The notes beneath the pieces were generated by a model that worked only from the letters and a program-made list of their open reading frames with translations, ran no database searches and was not told the DNA's origin. Shown here in pieces: positions 24,724 through 33,868 of a stretch of DNA of 64,000 nt (within the stretch, counting starts at the first letter, position 1; every line of letters begins with the position of its first letter). Location of the stretch: positions 1 to 64,000 of the forward strand of contig JAIQGE010000008.1 in assembly GCA_020072815.1 (NCBI GenBank), read 5' to 3'. The stretch is from Terriglobia bacterium (GTDB lineage: Bacteria; Acidobacteriota; Terriglobia; Terriglobales; Acidobacteriaceae). Both the position numbers and the translations under genes were made by a program.

Positions 24724-25799
24724 TCGCCAAAGCAGACGCCCACGGCGCGGGCGGCCCGGACCAGTTCTCCCTGGGGATCAACGCGGCGGATTTTTCCGGT
24801 GACGGCGCTCAGCTCCACGCTGCCGATTAGACCCTGGTTGACGCAAACCATTTTCCCAAACTCATTGCGGGCAAGCAGGTCCACGGCGGCCACGCCGAAG
24901 CGCGTGCCCAGAACGCGGTCAAACGGCGAGGGCGGACCGCCGCGCTGGATGTGTCCCAGAACGGTCAGGCGAGTTTCTTTTCCTGTGCGGCGGGCAATGG
25001 CTTCGCGGAGAACGCTGGTGGCGGGCTTGGCCTGCGAAGAATCCGGACTTGCGGCCGCGGCTTCCGCCTGAAGCTCCGCCGGCAGGCTGATGCCTTCCGC
25101 CACGGCGACGATGGTAAACCGCTTTCCTGCCTGGTCGCGCTGCCGGACGGTCTCACACACCTTGGCGATGTTGAAAGGAATCTCGGGAATGAGGATGACG
25201 TCAGCGCCGGAGGTCATGCCGGCTTCCAGAGCAATCCAGCCGGCCTCCCGGCCCATCACTTCCACCAGCATCACGCGATGGTGGGACTCCGCCGAAGAGT
25301 GGATCTTGTCTATGGCTTCCATGGCGGTGTGCAGCGCGGTGTCAAAACCCACCGTGATCTCGGTTCCGGCAAGATCATTGTCAATGGTCTTGGGCACGCC
25401 CACCAGCTTCAAGCCCTTGCGGTAGAGCGCAAGAGCGATGGCCATGGTTCCGTCACCGCCCAGCACCACCAGACCGTCCAGGCCCAGGGCTTGCGCGTTG
25501 CTCACCACCTGGTCAGAGAAATCACGTTCCTGTTTTTTGCCGTCCTCCTCTACCTGATAATGAAATGGATTGCCGCGGTTGGTGGTCCCCAGGATGGTTC
25601 CGCCGCGCTCCAACAGGCCGCTGGCATCTTCCAGTTTCAGCTCGCGCACTTTGTGCGGCCAGATCAAGCCGTCAAAGCTGTCCTCAATGCCCAGGACGCG
25701 CCAGCCCTGGGCGAGAATGGCGGCCTTGACTACGGCGCGAATCACCGCATTCAAGCCGGGACAATCGCCGCCTCCGGTCGAGATGCCAATGGTCCTCAT
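24720..25799 (-). CDS. pfkA: 6-phosphofructokinase
   Basis: 359 residues. The start MRTIGISTGGGDCPGLNAVI is the phosphate-binding N terminus. VVLGGDGTMAIAL has glycine at the position where PPi-dependent enzymes have aspartate, which favours ATP as donor. VPKTIDNDLAGTEITVGFDTA carries the catalytic TIDND, with lysine where E. coli PfkA has glycine. VEVMGREAGWIAL and LGHIQRGGPPSPFDRV bind fructose-6-phosphate. It phosphorylates fructose-6-phosphate to fructose-1,6-bisphosphate in glycolysis. The G-plus-K combination belongs to the long or clade-X-like group, so the donor should be tested. Cytoplasmic. Confidence 0.95.
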   Translation of the reverse strand: MRTIGISTGGGDCPGLNAVIRAVVKAAILAQGWRVLGIEDSFDGLIWPHKVRELKLEDASGLLERGGTILGTTNRGNPFHYQVEEDGKKQERDFSDQVVSNAQALGLDGLVVLGGDGTMAIALALYRKGLKLVGVPKTIDNDLAGTEITVGFDTALHTAMEAIDKIHSSAESHHRVMLVEVMGREAGWIALEAGMTSGADVILIPEIPFNIAKVCETVRQRDQAGKRFTIVAVAEGISLPAELQAEAAAASPDSSQAKPATSVLREAIARRTGKETRLTVLGHIQRGGPPSPFDRVLGTRFGVAAVDLLARNEFGKMVCVNQGLIGSVELSAVTGKIRRVDPQGELVRAARAVGVCFGD

Positions 25800-25996
25800 A
25801 GTGTCTGCTGCCAGAGTATATCGTCAGCGGTCCGCTAGCCCAGAGAAACCACAATGTACAAAGTTGCATGATGCGATGCCTGGCGCGCCTGCGATGTGTC
25901 TGAACCGTGATTCTGGTCACACACACCAGTAACTGCGATCACATCCCTTTTTAATGATTCCTGGAAGAATGTAACTGGAATATTAGGGAGGTATCT

Positions 25997-26524
25997 GTGA
26001 AGCCGCAATCTTTGCTGCATGAGTTACCCAGAGACGTGGCGATCAAACCGAAATCGCCGGTCAATTTCTGGGACGATGTAAACGATATTTTCAAAGCAAT
26101 CGAAAAGCGCGCGTACGAATTTTTTGAACAGCGCGGGCGCGAAAACGGGCGCGATCTTGAAGACTGGTTCAAGGCTGAAAATGAGCTGTTCAAGCCGACG
26201 GCGGTGGAGATCAGCGATAAGGACAACTCGGTTGTGGTGCGGGCGCAGGTCCCGGGGTTCACCGCCGAAGAGTTGGAGATTGACCTGGAGCCTAGCCAGT
26301 TGATCATCCGGGGCAAGCAGGAAAAGGAAACCGAAGACACCGTGGACACGACAGTCTACAGCGAGTCGCGATCCAAGGAGATTTTTCGCGAGGTCCCGCT
26401 GCCATTCAACGTGGTTGCCGAAGAAGGCGTGGCCACATTGACGGAAGGCGTGCTTGAAATCACGGCGCCCAAAGTTCCGGAAGCCAAGACCATCGAGCCG
26501 GCGGTGGCCGACAAGGTGGCCTGA
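25997..26524 (+). CDS. Hsp20 / alpha-crystallin family small heat-shock protein
   Basis: 175 residues from GTG 25997 with GGGAGGT upstream. The alpha-crystallin domain spans about 70-155: VEISDKDNSVVVRAQVPGFT, LEIDLEPSQLIIRGKQEKE, the REVPLPFNV strand and GVATLTEGVLEITAPK at the end. The N terminus is helical and charged (DVNDIFKAIEKRAYEFFEQR), suiting oligomer assembly. It acts as an ATP-independent holdase for unfolding proteins. No CIRCE-type inverted repeat was seen upstream. Confidence 0.93.
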   Translation: MKPQSLLHELPRDVAIKPKSPVNFWDDVNDIFKAIEKRAYEFFEQRGRENGRDLEDWFKAENELFKPTAVEISDKDNSVVVRAQVPGFTAEELEIDLEPSQLIIRGKQEKETEDTVDTTVYSESRSKEIFREVPLPFNVVAEEGVATLTEGVLEITAPKVPEAKTIEPAVADKVA

Positions 26525-26767
26525 GTCACCGCCACAGCAGAGCCGGGCTGGTCCCGGCAGCGCTGCGGAGACAGCCGTGACCGCCATCACAGCGGCGCGC
26601 GGGCCAGAAGGTGACACTGGAGGATTCGCTACGGGTAGTGTGACAGCATTTTTTGCTGTTAACGCACATGGTGCGACAGAAAAGTTGCGCCTGAGAGCGA
26701 TCTTTCATCACTTTCAGTGGTGACCGCCGACACATCGGTCTAAACGCGGGTGGCTTATTCTTCATTT

Positions 26768-27220
26768 ATGGTCGCGGAGGAACGTACCGACAAAAAGAAG
26801 GAAGTTGGGGGCCCAATGGTTACAGATCAACAACAAGTTTATTATCCGTCCGGCACGGTCTTGTTTCGCGAAGGCGAGAAAGCTGACGGCGCTTTCCTGA
26901 TCGTGACCGGCGAGGTCACCACCTCCATGGAAGCCCCTGCCAAAGGGAAGCTCTCTCTGGACACGGTGCAGCCTCCGGCCTACGTGGCCCTGGCAGATTC
27001 CATTGCCGGCGATAGTTATTCGTGCACCACGCGCGCGTTGCGCGACACCAAGGGTTTCTTCATTCCGCGGGAGCGTCTGCTCAAGACCATGTGTGCTCAA
27101 GGGCCGAACCTGGCTTTGCTGCAGGCACTGGCCCGAGAGGTCAGCATAAGCTACCAGAAGCTGCGGGCCGTGCGCGATAAGTTCGGCGGACGTTCGGTGA
27201 CCCGCAAGCGCATCTCGTAG
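26768..27220 (+). CDS. Cyclic-nucleotide-binding domain protein without DNA-binding domain
   Basis: 150 residues from ATG 26768; GTG 26750 and ATG 26816 are alternatives, none with a strong binding site. YYPSGTVLFREGEKADGAFL, then IVTGEVTTS and a phosphate-binding-cassette-like VALADSIAGDSYSCTTRAL identify a cNMP-binding beta barrel of the Crp type. It ends with a helix (GPNLALLQALAREVSISYQK) and has no helix-turn-helix. Such stand-alone modules are sensors or regulators by protein contact. Ligand unknown, because the arginine typical of cAMP binding is not clearly in place. Confidence 0.8.
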   Translation: MVAEERTDKKKEVGGPMVTDQQQVYYPSGTVLFREGEKADGAFLIVTGEVTTSMEAPAKGKLSLDTVQPPAYVALADSIAGDSYSCTTRALRDTKGFFIPRERLLKTMCAQGPNLALLQALAREVSISYQKLRAVRDKFGGRSVTRKRIS

Positions 27221-27292
27221 GCGTGGCTAAGCACAACTAAGCTATTTCCCTGGGGCCATGCGCGGACAAGTCCGTGCTAACATCGCTGTGTT

Positions 27293-27829
27293 GTGCTTCA
27301 AACCATCTTTTCCCTGCTTCTCATCCTTTTGCCTGTTTCTGCGGGCTACGCGACTAACTTGGACGTTCCCGCGGCCACGGGGTACGAACACCGGCTGCGG
27401 CTCTACCACACCCACACCAATGAGCACCTGGACATCGTTTATCGCCAGGGCGACCGCTACGTCCCCGAAGCGATTGACCAGCTGGAGCACTTCCTGCGCG
27501 ACCACCGCACCGGCACGGTCCACCATTTTGATCCGCGCCTGTTCGATCTGCTGAACGACCTCACTGCTACGGTAGGCCGTCCGCAGGCGGAGATTGACGT
27601 GGTGTGCGGATACCGCACTCCGTGGAGCAACAGCTTTCTGCGCAGCCGGTCTTCGGCCGTGGCCAAGCACAGCCTGCACATGCAGGCGATGGCCATTGAC
27701 ATCAGGATGCCGGGCATACAGACCGCTGAACTGCGCGACGCCGCGCTCAGCCTGCATCGCGGTGGCGTGGGTTATTACGCGCGCCAGCAATTTGTGCACG
27801 TCGATGTGGGCCGCATCCGCCGCTGGTAG
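27293..27829 (+). CDS. Periplasmic M15/DUF882 peptidase (YcbK/MepK-like)
   Basis: 178 residues from GTG 27293. A signal peptide (LQTIFSLLLILLPVSAGYA) precedes the DUF882 domain. VVCGYRTPWSNSFLR is followed by AKHSLHMQAMAIDIRMPG and FVHVDVG, giving the H...D...H zinc ligands of LAS metallopeptidases. Relatives such as E. coli MepK cut 3-3 cross-links of peptidoglycan. The L,D-transpeptidase that would make such cross-links is encoded next to it in convergent orientation, as the ycbB-ycbK neighbours in E. coli. This supports a joint cell-wall role. Confidence 0.9.
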   Translation: MLQTIFSLLLILLPVSAGYATNLDVPAATGYEHRLRLYHTHTNEHLDIVYRQGDRYVPEAIDQLEHFLRDHRTGTVHHFDPRLFDLLNDLTATVGRPQAEIDVVCGYRTPWSNSFLRSRSSAVAKHSLHMQAMAIDIRMPGIQTAELRDAALSLHRGGVGYYARQQFVHVDVGRIRRW

Positions 27830-27853
27830 GCGCGCCGCTTCCGAAAACAATTT

Positions 27854-29560
27854 CTAAGGATGGACGCCATCGAGCGCACGCTGTAGCTGCGCGTCGAGTG
27901 AATAGATGTCCTCAAGGAAGCTGACTTCACCGTTCTCCTGCACGAACGCGGTGCCGTAAAGCACCAGCACGGGAATGGTGTGCTTCAAATTGACCTGCAA
28001 GGTCTGCTCGCCGTTCATGGCCGCTTGAATTCGCTCCGGCGTCCATCCCGGATTGTCGCGCAACACCCAGGCCGCCAGCGCGGGCGGATCTTCCACGCGA
28101 ATGCAGCCATGGCTGAAGTCACGCCGCGCCCGCTGAAACAGGTGGCGCTCCGGCGTCCCGTGAAGATAAACGCTGTACTGGTTGGGCAGAACGAATTTCA
28201 GCAGCCCCACCGAGTTCCACGGCCCGGGAACCTGCCGCACCTCCAACTGGCCGGCTTGCAGCCGGCGTATTAAGTCGGGGCTGGCGATTGCGGCGGGGAC
28301 AATTTCTCCGTGACGGTCCACCAGCTCCATGTGATGCGTGCTCAGGTAGTTCGGGCGCCGGCGCAAGGCGGGCACAATTTCAGCCTTCACAATGCTGGTG
28401 GGAACATTCCAGTAAGGACGGAAAATCACGTACTCCATATCGTCAGCAAACACCGGCGTGTGGTGATCGAACGATTTGCCCACAATCACCCGCATGGAGA
28501 GAACTTCTTTGTGGTCCTCATACGCGCGCAGGCGAAACTCCGGAATGTTGATGGCCACCAGTGAATGCTGCAGGTTGTCCGGCAGCCAGCGCCAGCGCTC
28601 CAGCGTGAGCTGGAGCTGGGCCACACGACGGCTGAGAGGAACGGTGAGCTGCTGAAAAGTTTCAGGCCCTATGCGTCCGTTGTCGAGGAGCCCGTGACGC
28701 TGTTGGAAATGGCGCACGGCCTGGACCAGCGCGCCGTCATAGATGCCAGGTTGTGCTGGAAGTGCGGCGTCCGGAGCAAGATCACCGAGCCGCTGCAAAC
28801 GCTGCGTGAGTTGCGGCACACCGGCGTATGCGCCACCGGGGGAGACAGGCTTCACCAGCGGAGGCAAGGGATCGCCATCACCTTTGCCGGCCAGCTCAAC
28901 ATAGAGCTGAAGCGCTTGCAGCGTGCGGCGATATCCGGCCAGCGACGGCTCGGCCTGCTCCACGGCGGATTTGACGTCCGCCGCACCGAGCACGCGAGTA
29001 CGCAGAAACTCCCCTGCGGCAAAAGTCTTGGGCGCCAGAGCAAACTCTACTGCGTTGGGATTGATCCGGCCGCGGTTGATGTCGGACAAGTAGCGCAATG
29101 CCGAAACGGTGAACGCGAGATCAAAGCGCGCCACCTCCGCGGGCGTAACGCGCGGGCTGCTGGAAAAACGTTGCAGGCGCTCCGCCCAGCGCGGCGCGTC
29201 ATAGTCCTCCGGGCGCAGCCCCTTGAGCGCTGCGCCTTGCATGATCCCGGCAAGAGCGCGGGCTTGCGCTGTGGGCTGGTCCTGAACGGTCCACACTGGC
29301 TGGTAGTTGGAGGCTGCATAGAACTGCCGCGCCTGGGTGCGGAATTGCACGAAATTGGGCCAGCGCAGCTCTGGTAATACACCGCTCTCGACGAGAAGAC
29401 AAATTTCGTGCTGGACCACCGCCGTTGCCTGGGACGGCACCGAGTCCGAGAGCTGATCACACGGGACGCCTTGTTGCGCAGCGGCCGTCAGCGACCATGA
29501 CGGCAGCATGAACAGGAACATGCTGACGGCCAGCCAACAGCGCTGCAAGCATGTCCTCAT
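27854..29560 (-). CDS. L,D-transpeptidase of the YcbB/LdtD type
   Basis: 568 residues, close to E. coli LdtD. Signal peptide (LAVSMFLFMLPSWSLTAAAQ) at the N terminus, then a scaffold domain with YQPVWTVQDQPTAQA. A peptidoglycan-binding segment ALVQAVRHFQQRHGLLDNGR follows near the middle. The YkuD catalytic domain begins near LVAINIPEFRL and has the active-site motif RDFSHGCIRVEDP (His-Gly-Cys). It makes 3-3 cross-links in peptidoglycan in the periplasm. It faces the DUF882 peptidase gene, a functional partner. Confidence 0.95.
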   Translation of the reverse strand: MRTCLQRCWLAVSMFLFMLPSWSLTAAAQQGVPCDQLSDSVPSQATAVVQHEICLLVESGVLPELRWPNFVQFRTQARQFYAASNYQPVWTVQDQPTAQARALAGIMQGAALKGLRPEDYDAPRWAERLQRFSSSPRVTPAEVARFDLAFTVSALRYLSDINRGRINPNAVEFALAPKTFAAGEFLRTRVLGAADVKSAVEQAEPSLAGYRRTLQALQLYVELAGKGDGDPLPPLVKPVSPGGAYAGVPQLTQRLQRLGDLAPDAALPAQPGIYDGALVQAVRHFQQRHGLLDNGRIGPETFQQLTVPLSRRVAQLQLTLERWRWLPDNLQHSLVAINIPEFRLRAYEDHKEVLSMRVIVGKSFDHHTPVFADDMEYVIFRPYWNVPTSIVKAEIVPALRRRPNYLSTHHMELVDRHGEIVPAAIASPDLIRRLQAGQLEVRQVPGPWNSVGLLKFVLPNQYSVYLHGTPERHLFQRARRDFSHGCIRVEDPPALAAWVLRDNPGWTPERIQAAMNGEQTLQVNLKHTIPVLVLYGTAFVQENGEVSFLEDIYSLDAQLQRALDGVHP

Positions 29561-29688
29561 GTCACTATCTTAATCTGCAGTAGAGCAAGCCTACGGTGAC
29601 GCGGGTCACGGCTGGCTGAGCTTATGAGTAAGGACGGAGCCGCGTAAGGCAGGCCACACCCTGTTGGCGCGCGAACTCTGCGGGTGGC

Positions 29689-30708
29689 CTAGGCTGGGAT
29701 GGCGGCCGCGGTCACTGGTGGCGACAAGGCCTCACGAAGCTGCTGGGCGCCCTCTTCCGGCAAAGTAGGGTTGATGTACATGTGCGAGCCCAGCTCAAAC
29801 CCCGCGGGTTGCGTCAGCCGGGGAATGATCTGCAAATGCCACAGGTAGTACTCTTCATTGAGTTCGCGCGTGGCGCAGGAATGAATGACAAAGTTGTAAT
29901 CCACCGGTCCGCAGCAGTTTCTCAGTCGCAGCAATGAGCGGCGCAAGACCGCGCTAAGCCCGCGCAACTCCTCATCCGACGCCAACGCAAAAGAGGGCTT
30001 GGCGGCGTGCGGCATGATCCACATCTCATACGGCACAAACGAGGCAAACGGGGCAAACACGGTGAAATCGCTCCCATCTTCCACCACGCGCTGCGCGGCC
30101 GTCCGCTCATTTTCCAGAATGTCGCCGTAGAGATTGCGATGGGTGTCGTCAAAGTAGCGTTCCGCAAGCTCATGTTTCCAGCGCACGTAGGCCGGCATCA
30201 CCGGCGTGGCCAGCAGCTGCGAATGCGGATGCAGCAATGAGGTCCCGGCGCGCTCTCCGTAGTTGCGGAAGATCACGACAAACTGGACCTTGGGATCGCG
30301 GCTCAACTCCACCTGGCGCTGCCGGTAGGCTTGCAGGACGTTGGCGATGTGCTCTTCGGACATGTCGGCAAATTCGAGTTCGTGGCGCGGATCTTCGATG
30401 ATCACCTCATGGTGCCCGGCGCCGGTCACTGTGCGGAAAAAACCGTCATGCCGTTCCGGAGCCGCTTCCGGCGACATGGCCCCAAACTTGTTGGGAACTA
30501 CCCGGACCTGCCAGTCCGGACCGGCAGGAATACGCAGCAACTCAGGCGGCGTCATAAACTCATGCCCGGGACAAAAAGGACACTGCGCCGCAGGCGGCGC
30601 GACCGATTGGTTTCGCAGCGCGGCGGCGTTGGGCCGCTTCGCGCGGTCCGGAGCAATGACCACCCATTCTTTGGTGGCAGGATCCTGGCGCAGTTCAGAG
30701 CCCTTCAT
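29689..30708 (-). CDS. galT: Galactose-1-phosphate uridylyltransferase
   Basis: 339 residues, the family length. AQCPFCPGHE is the CxxC zinc site near the N terminus. LLHPHSQLLATP contains the catalytic HPH with the nucleophilic histidine. The C-terminal half has SCATRELNEEYYLWHLQIIP, the histidine pair region that completes metal binding. It exchanges UMP between UDP-glucose and galactose-1-phosphate in the Leloir pathway. No other gal gene lies nearby. Downstream of it lies ldtD on the same strand with a 128-base gap. Confidence 0.93.
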   Translation of the reverse strand: MKGSELRQDPATKEWVVIAPDRAKRPNAAALRNQSVAPPAAQCPFCPGHEFMTPPELLRIPAGPDWQVRVVPNKFGAMSPEAAPERHDGFFRTVTGAGHHEVIIEDPRHELEFADMSEEHIANVLQAYRQRQVELSRDPKVQFVVIFRNYGERAGTSLLHPHSQLLATPVMPAYVRWKHELAERYFDDTHRNLYGDILENERTAAQRVVEDGSDFTVFAPFASFVPYEMWIMPHAAKPSFALASDEELRGLSAVLRRSLLRLRNCCGPVDYNFVIHSCATRELNEEYYLWHLQIIPRLTQPAGFELGSHMYINPTLPEEGAQQLREALSPPVTAAAIPA

Positions 30709-30777
30709 CGCGGGATCTCCTTTAACTAGCCTACTCTGATCGCGCCGCCGCTCCCGTGACGCAGATCACCTCGTGGC

Positions 30778-31485
30778 TTAGACGGCGAAGAAGTCCCGAA
30801 ACGCCTGGCGAATGCGCGTAGGAAGATCTTGGGCAGAATCCCCGGAGGAAGACGCGGCGCGGGCTGAGCTTGCGCGCAGAAGATCGTGACCGGCGCGTTC
30901 AACCACCAGCAACTTGCTGCGCGCAGGAATAAGCTGCAGCGCGGCTTGCATCTCCGCGACTGAACCAAAGGGATCGCGTTCACCGTGGACGAACAGCGCC
31001 GGCGTTTTGAGCTGGGGCAAGTGCTCGGTGCGGAGTTGCTGGGGCTTGCGCGGAGGATGCAGCGGGTAGGAAAGCAGCAGGAGCCCTGCGACCAATCCTG
31101 GATTTTCCGCCGACAGCATGCTGGCCTGGCGGCCGCCGTAGGAATGTCCGCCGAGAAAGACCTGGCCCGCAGCTTTCTCCCGCAACACGCTCACCGCACG
31201 CTGCAAGCCGGCGCGGTCCTGGGCCGCAGTGGCAGGAAAAGGAGGCCCATGCGGACGCTTCTGGCGAAATGGCAAGTCGCAGCGCAAGACCACGAACCCG
31301 TCGCCGGCGAACGCGTCCGCGAGCCGGCGCAGCAGCGGAGATTGGCAGTTGGCGCCGGCGCCGTGCGTCAGGACCAAAGCATGGCTGTTAGGCGCCGCGG
31401 GAGTATGCAGGAAGCCGCGCACAGCCGGCTCGGCGGCAGTATCAGCAAACTCACGGATTACGACCTCAACAGCATCCATCGCCAC
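30778..31485 (-). CDS. Alpha/beta hydrolase (KANL3/Tex30-like)
   Basis: 235 residues. LVLTHGAGANCQSPLL provides the oxyanion segment, VFLGGHSYGGRQASML the nucleophile elbow (serine in GHSYGG), TPALFVHGERDPFGS the acid and ERAGHDLL the histidine. This arrangement matches the bacterial alpha/beta-hydrolase group related to dienelactone hydrolase and human KANL3/TEX30. Substrate unknown. Cytoplasmic, no signal peptide. The start at 31485 or the ATG two codons later are both possible. Confidence 0.85.
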   Translation of the reverse strand: MAMDAVEVVIREFADTAAEPAVRGFLHTPAAPNSHALVLTHGAGANCQSPLLRRLADAFAGDGFVVLRCDLPFRQKRPHGPPFPATAAQDRAGLQRAVSVLREKAAGQVFLGGHSYGGRQASMLSAENPGLVAGLLLLSYPLHPPRKPQQLRTEHLPQLKTPALFVHGERDPFGSVAEMQAALQLIPARSKLLVVERAGHDLLRASSARAASSSGDSAQDLPTRIRQAFRDFFAV

Positions 31486-31516
31486 CGAAGCATTGTACGA
31501 GGAGAGCGCGCCACTT

Positions 31517-32290
31517 TCAGGCAGGAAGTTGCGCTGGAGTTTCGCGAAGATGCTCCACCTGTTCCTGCATGAAGCGGGCAGCTTCTTTGCGGTTGGTGAA
31601 GAGTCAGGCTTGCGAAGAAAATGTCAGGTTGGCCTGAATCGACTCCTTCGCCAGCAGCTTCAGCAAATGCGGAAGCAGAGTCATCTCGCCCCAATAGCAG
31701 ACTTGGGTGGCGGCATCGCCGTCCGGGAGCGAGTAGCGAATGAAGGCTGCGGTCACCGGCGTCTGCAAAGCTACGGCCGGCTCAAAGAGCGAAGAGTGAA
31801 ACGGAAGCACTTTCGATCCGTCATAGCTGGTGCCTTCCGGGAACAGGACCAGCCGCTGTCCGGCGGCCAGGGCGGCTTCCATCTGCGGGCGAATGGCATG
31901 GGTTTCCGCGCGGCGGGAACGGTCAACATAGATGGTGCCGCACAGGGTGGCGATCCATCCGACGCCCGGCCAGGCGCGCACTTCACGTTTGGCGACGAAG
32001 GCACAGCCCGAAACCGCGCTGAAAAGCAGAATATCCAGATAGCTGAGATGGTTGGAGACGATGAGTCCGCTCGCGGGCGGCTGTCCGGTGACGCTCCATT
32101 GCACGCCGATGCGCCGCAGCACTCTGGCCGACCACTTTCCCAAAATCCCGCCGCGGCTGTGGGGAGTGAGCCGCCCCAGCGACGCCATGACCAGATATTC
32201 GGCCAGGCACGCTGCCACGCCGCCTCCCAGGACGGCGCCGCGGAACGCCGTCCGCAACAGCTTATGCGTTTTGCCAGTTTTGTTGGTCAC
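31517..32290 (-). pseudogene. PlsC-type 1-acylglycerol-3-phosphate acyltransferase, C terminus cut by TGA
   Basis: The first 228 residues (32290-31607) form a complete acyltransferase core: VSNHLSYLDILLFS (HX4D motif), YVDRSRRAETHAIR, and LVLFPEGTSYDGSKVLPF (acceptor-binding FPEGT). A TGA at 31604-31606 ends it after ANLTFSSQA. The same frame then continues 28 codons as LFTNRKEAARFMQEQVEHLR to a second TGA at 31517. That tail looks like the natural amphipathic C-terminal helix of such enzymes. An arginine CGA to TGA change would explain it. The core may still work, making phosphatidic acid at the inner membrane. Confidence 0.8.
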
Positions 32291-32435
32291 AATTTGGGGC
32301 CTGCTACGGGCCGTGTATGGAAAGTTATTTAAGTTGATTGGCGCAGGGTTGTCGAGAAATTTACTTTCGGCGGAAAGGCGAAGGGCACCAAACGCTGGTA
32401 AGCCAAAGAAGCAAAGACATCAGCCCGCGGAAAGC

Positions 32436-33842
32436 TTACGTCCCGTACTTCTTTTTCAAATGTTCGGCGATCTGTTTTTCCAGCTCAGCATATCCGGCAT
32501 GGATGGTGCTGCGTAACGCGGACTCAATGGACTGTCCTTCCCCCACGCGCTGTATGATGCGGGCCAGGTCGGCCATGCCGAAGGTATCGCGGATGTACTC
32601 CACCGCAGCCAAACCTTCCGCGTAAGCCACGGCGGCCTCCGCCGAACTGTAACTGGCAAAGTTTCCTTCAAGCTGGCTGAGCGGAATCTGGCGTCCGGTG
32701 TTGAACAGCGCCGCCAGACGGTCGCCGTACGCCGCGGTGGTGACCCCTTCCTCCAGTTGCGCAACGCCCTCATTGAGCCACTGCGGCACGCGGCCGTGGG
32801 TTATGTGCTGCACAAAGGAATGCGTCAACTCATGGCGCAGCACGCGCGCCAGTTGCGGCGTGACATTGTTCACGCCGGAGACGGGCAAGCGGATCTTGCC
32901 GTCGTTCAGCGCCGCCGACCACAGCGGCGCCTGGGTCACGTCAAAAAAAGCCTGGTCGGGATATAACGAGACATAGATGTTGCGCGGCGTGGCGCCCAGA
33001 TCGTTTTGCAGGTCGCGGTAGTCAGCTTCCAGCGCTTCCAGGACCTGCTGGCGCAGCCCGCCGGCGGTGTGCGCGCCTTCATAGCGCAGAGTAAAGTGGC
33101 TGCTCTCCTGCTGGCGGAAGCTGGCCTCCGTCGCCGACTCGCGTTCCACGCGCTCCATGAGCTGGCGCACCTTGTCGTCAGGACGCAGTTGCAAGGACTT
33201 GCGCCACGCGGCGAGCGCTTCCCGGCTGCGGTCACTGCGATAGTAGGCAAGCCCCAGCAGCGCGTACGCCACGGCCGAGGGTGCGCTGGCGCGGGTGGCG
33301 CGCTCCGCGGAGATCATGGCTTCCGCGGGCCGGCCTAACTGCAAAAGCACTGACGCATAGCTTTCCAGCAGCACCGGATGGTCCGGCAGGAAGCGCAACG
33401 AGTTCTCCAGATACCGCGCGGCCGCAGCAAGGTTGTTGCGGCGCTCTTCAAAGTTGGCGGCAATGGAGTTGGCCACGGCCGATTGCTGCGCCACACCCTG
33501 GTCTTCAATGGCCTTGAGCGCCGCAGTGTCCACCTGGTTGTTGCGGATGACGCGCGCCGTCAGCTCATCGGCTCCGGTCATCTGTTGATGAACGGGAGAA
33601 ATCTCTTCGCTGACCGCGCGCTGCGGCTCCGCGGCAGGTGTGACTCCGGGACCGGCTTCAATTCTGGCGACAATCGATTTGGGGATGGTGAAGGTGTTGT
33701 CGCCGATGAAGTAGGTGACGCGACCGTTACTTTCGCGCACAGAATCGGCAACGATGCGATCGCCGTTCTTGAGAACAATGGTGTCCGCGCGGACGAGCGG
33801 GCCCAAGACCGCGAAGCAGCAAAATGTAATAATCAATCGCAC
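32436..33842 (-). CDS. Exported TPR protein with MA-type gluzincin peptidase domain
   Basis: 468 residues. Signal peptide (RLIITFCCFAVLGPLVRA) and a short beta-rich start (DTIVLKNGDRIVADSV). TPR repeats span about 125-235 (AARYLENSLRFLPDHPVLLE, AYALLGLAYYRSDRSREALA). The C-terminal domain has LRHELTHSFVQHI and then QWLNEGVAQLEEG, an HExxH plus NEG pattern of MA-like (gluzincin) metallopeptidases. Likely a periplasmic peptidase whose TPRs bind partners or substrates. It is divergent from the M1-like gene with only 26 bases between start codons. Confidence 0.88.
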   Translation of the reverse strand: MRLIITFCCFAVLGPLVRADTIVLKNGDRIVADSVRESNGRVTYFIGDNTFTIPKSIVARIEAGPGVTPAAEPQRAVSEEISPVHQQMTGADELTARVIRNNQVDTAALKAIEDQGVAQQSAVANSIAANFEERRNNLAAAARYLENSLRFLPDHPVLLESYASVLLQLGRPAEAMISAERATRASAPSAVAYALLGLAYYRSDRSREALAAWRKSLQLRPDDKVRQLMERVERESATEASFRQQESSHFTLRYEGAHTAGGLRQQVLEALEADYRDLQNDLGATPRNIYVSLYPDQAFFDVTQAPLWSAALNDGKIRLPVSGVNNVTPQLARVLRHELTHSFVQHITHGRVPQWLNEGVAQLEEGVTTAAYGDRLAALFNTGRQIPLSQLEGNFASYSSAEAAVAYAEGLAAVEYIRDTFGMADLARIIQRVGEGQSIESALRSTIHAGYAELEKQIAEHLKKKYGT

Positions 33843-33868
33843 GGCTGGTACGTCTGAACAATTATGGC

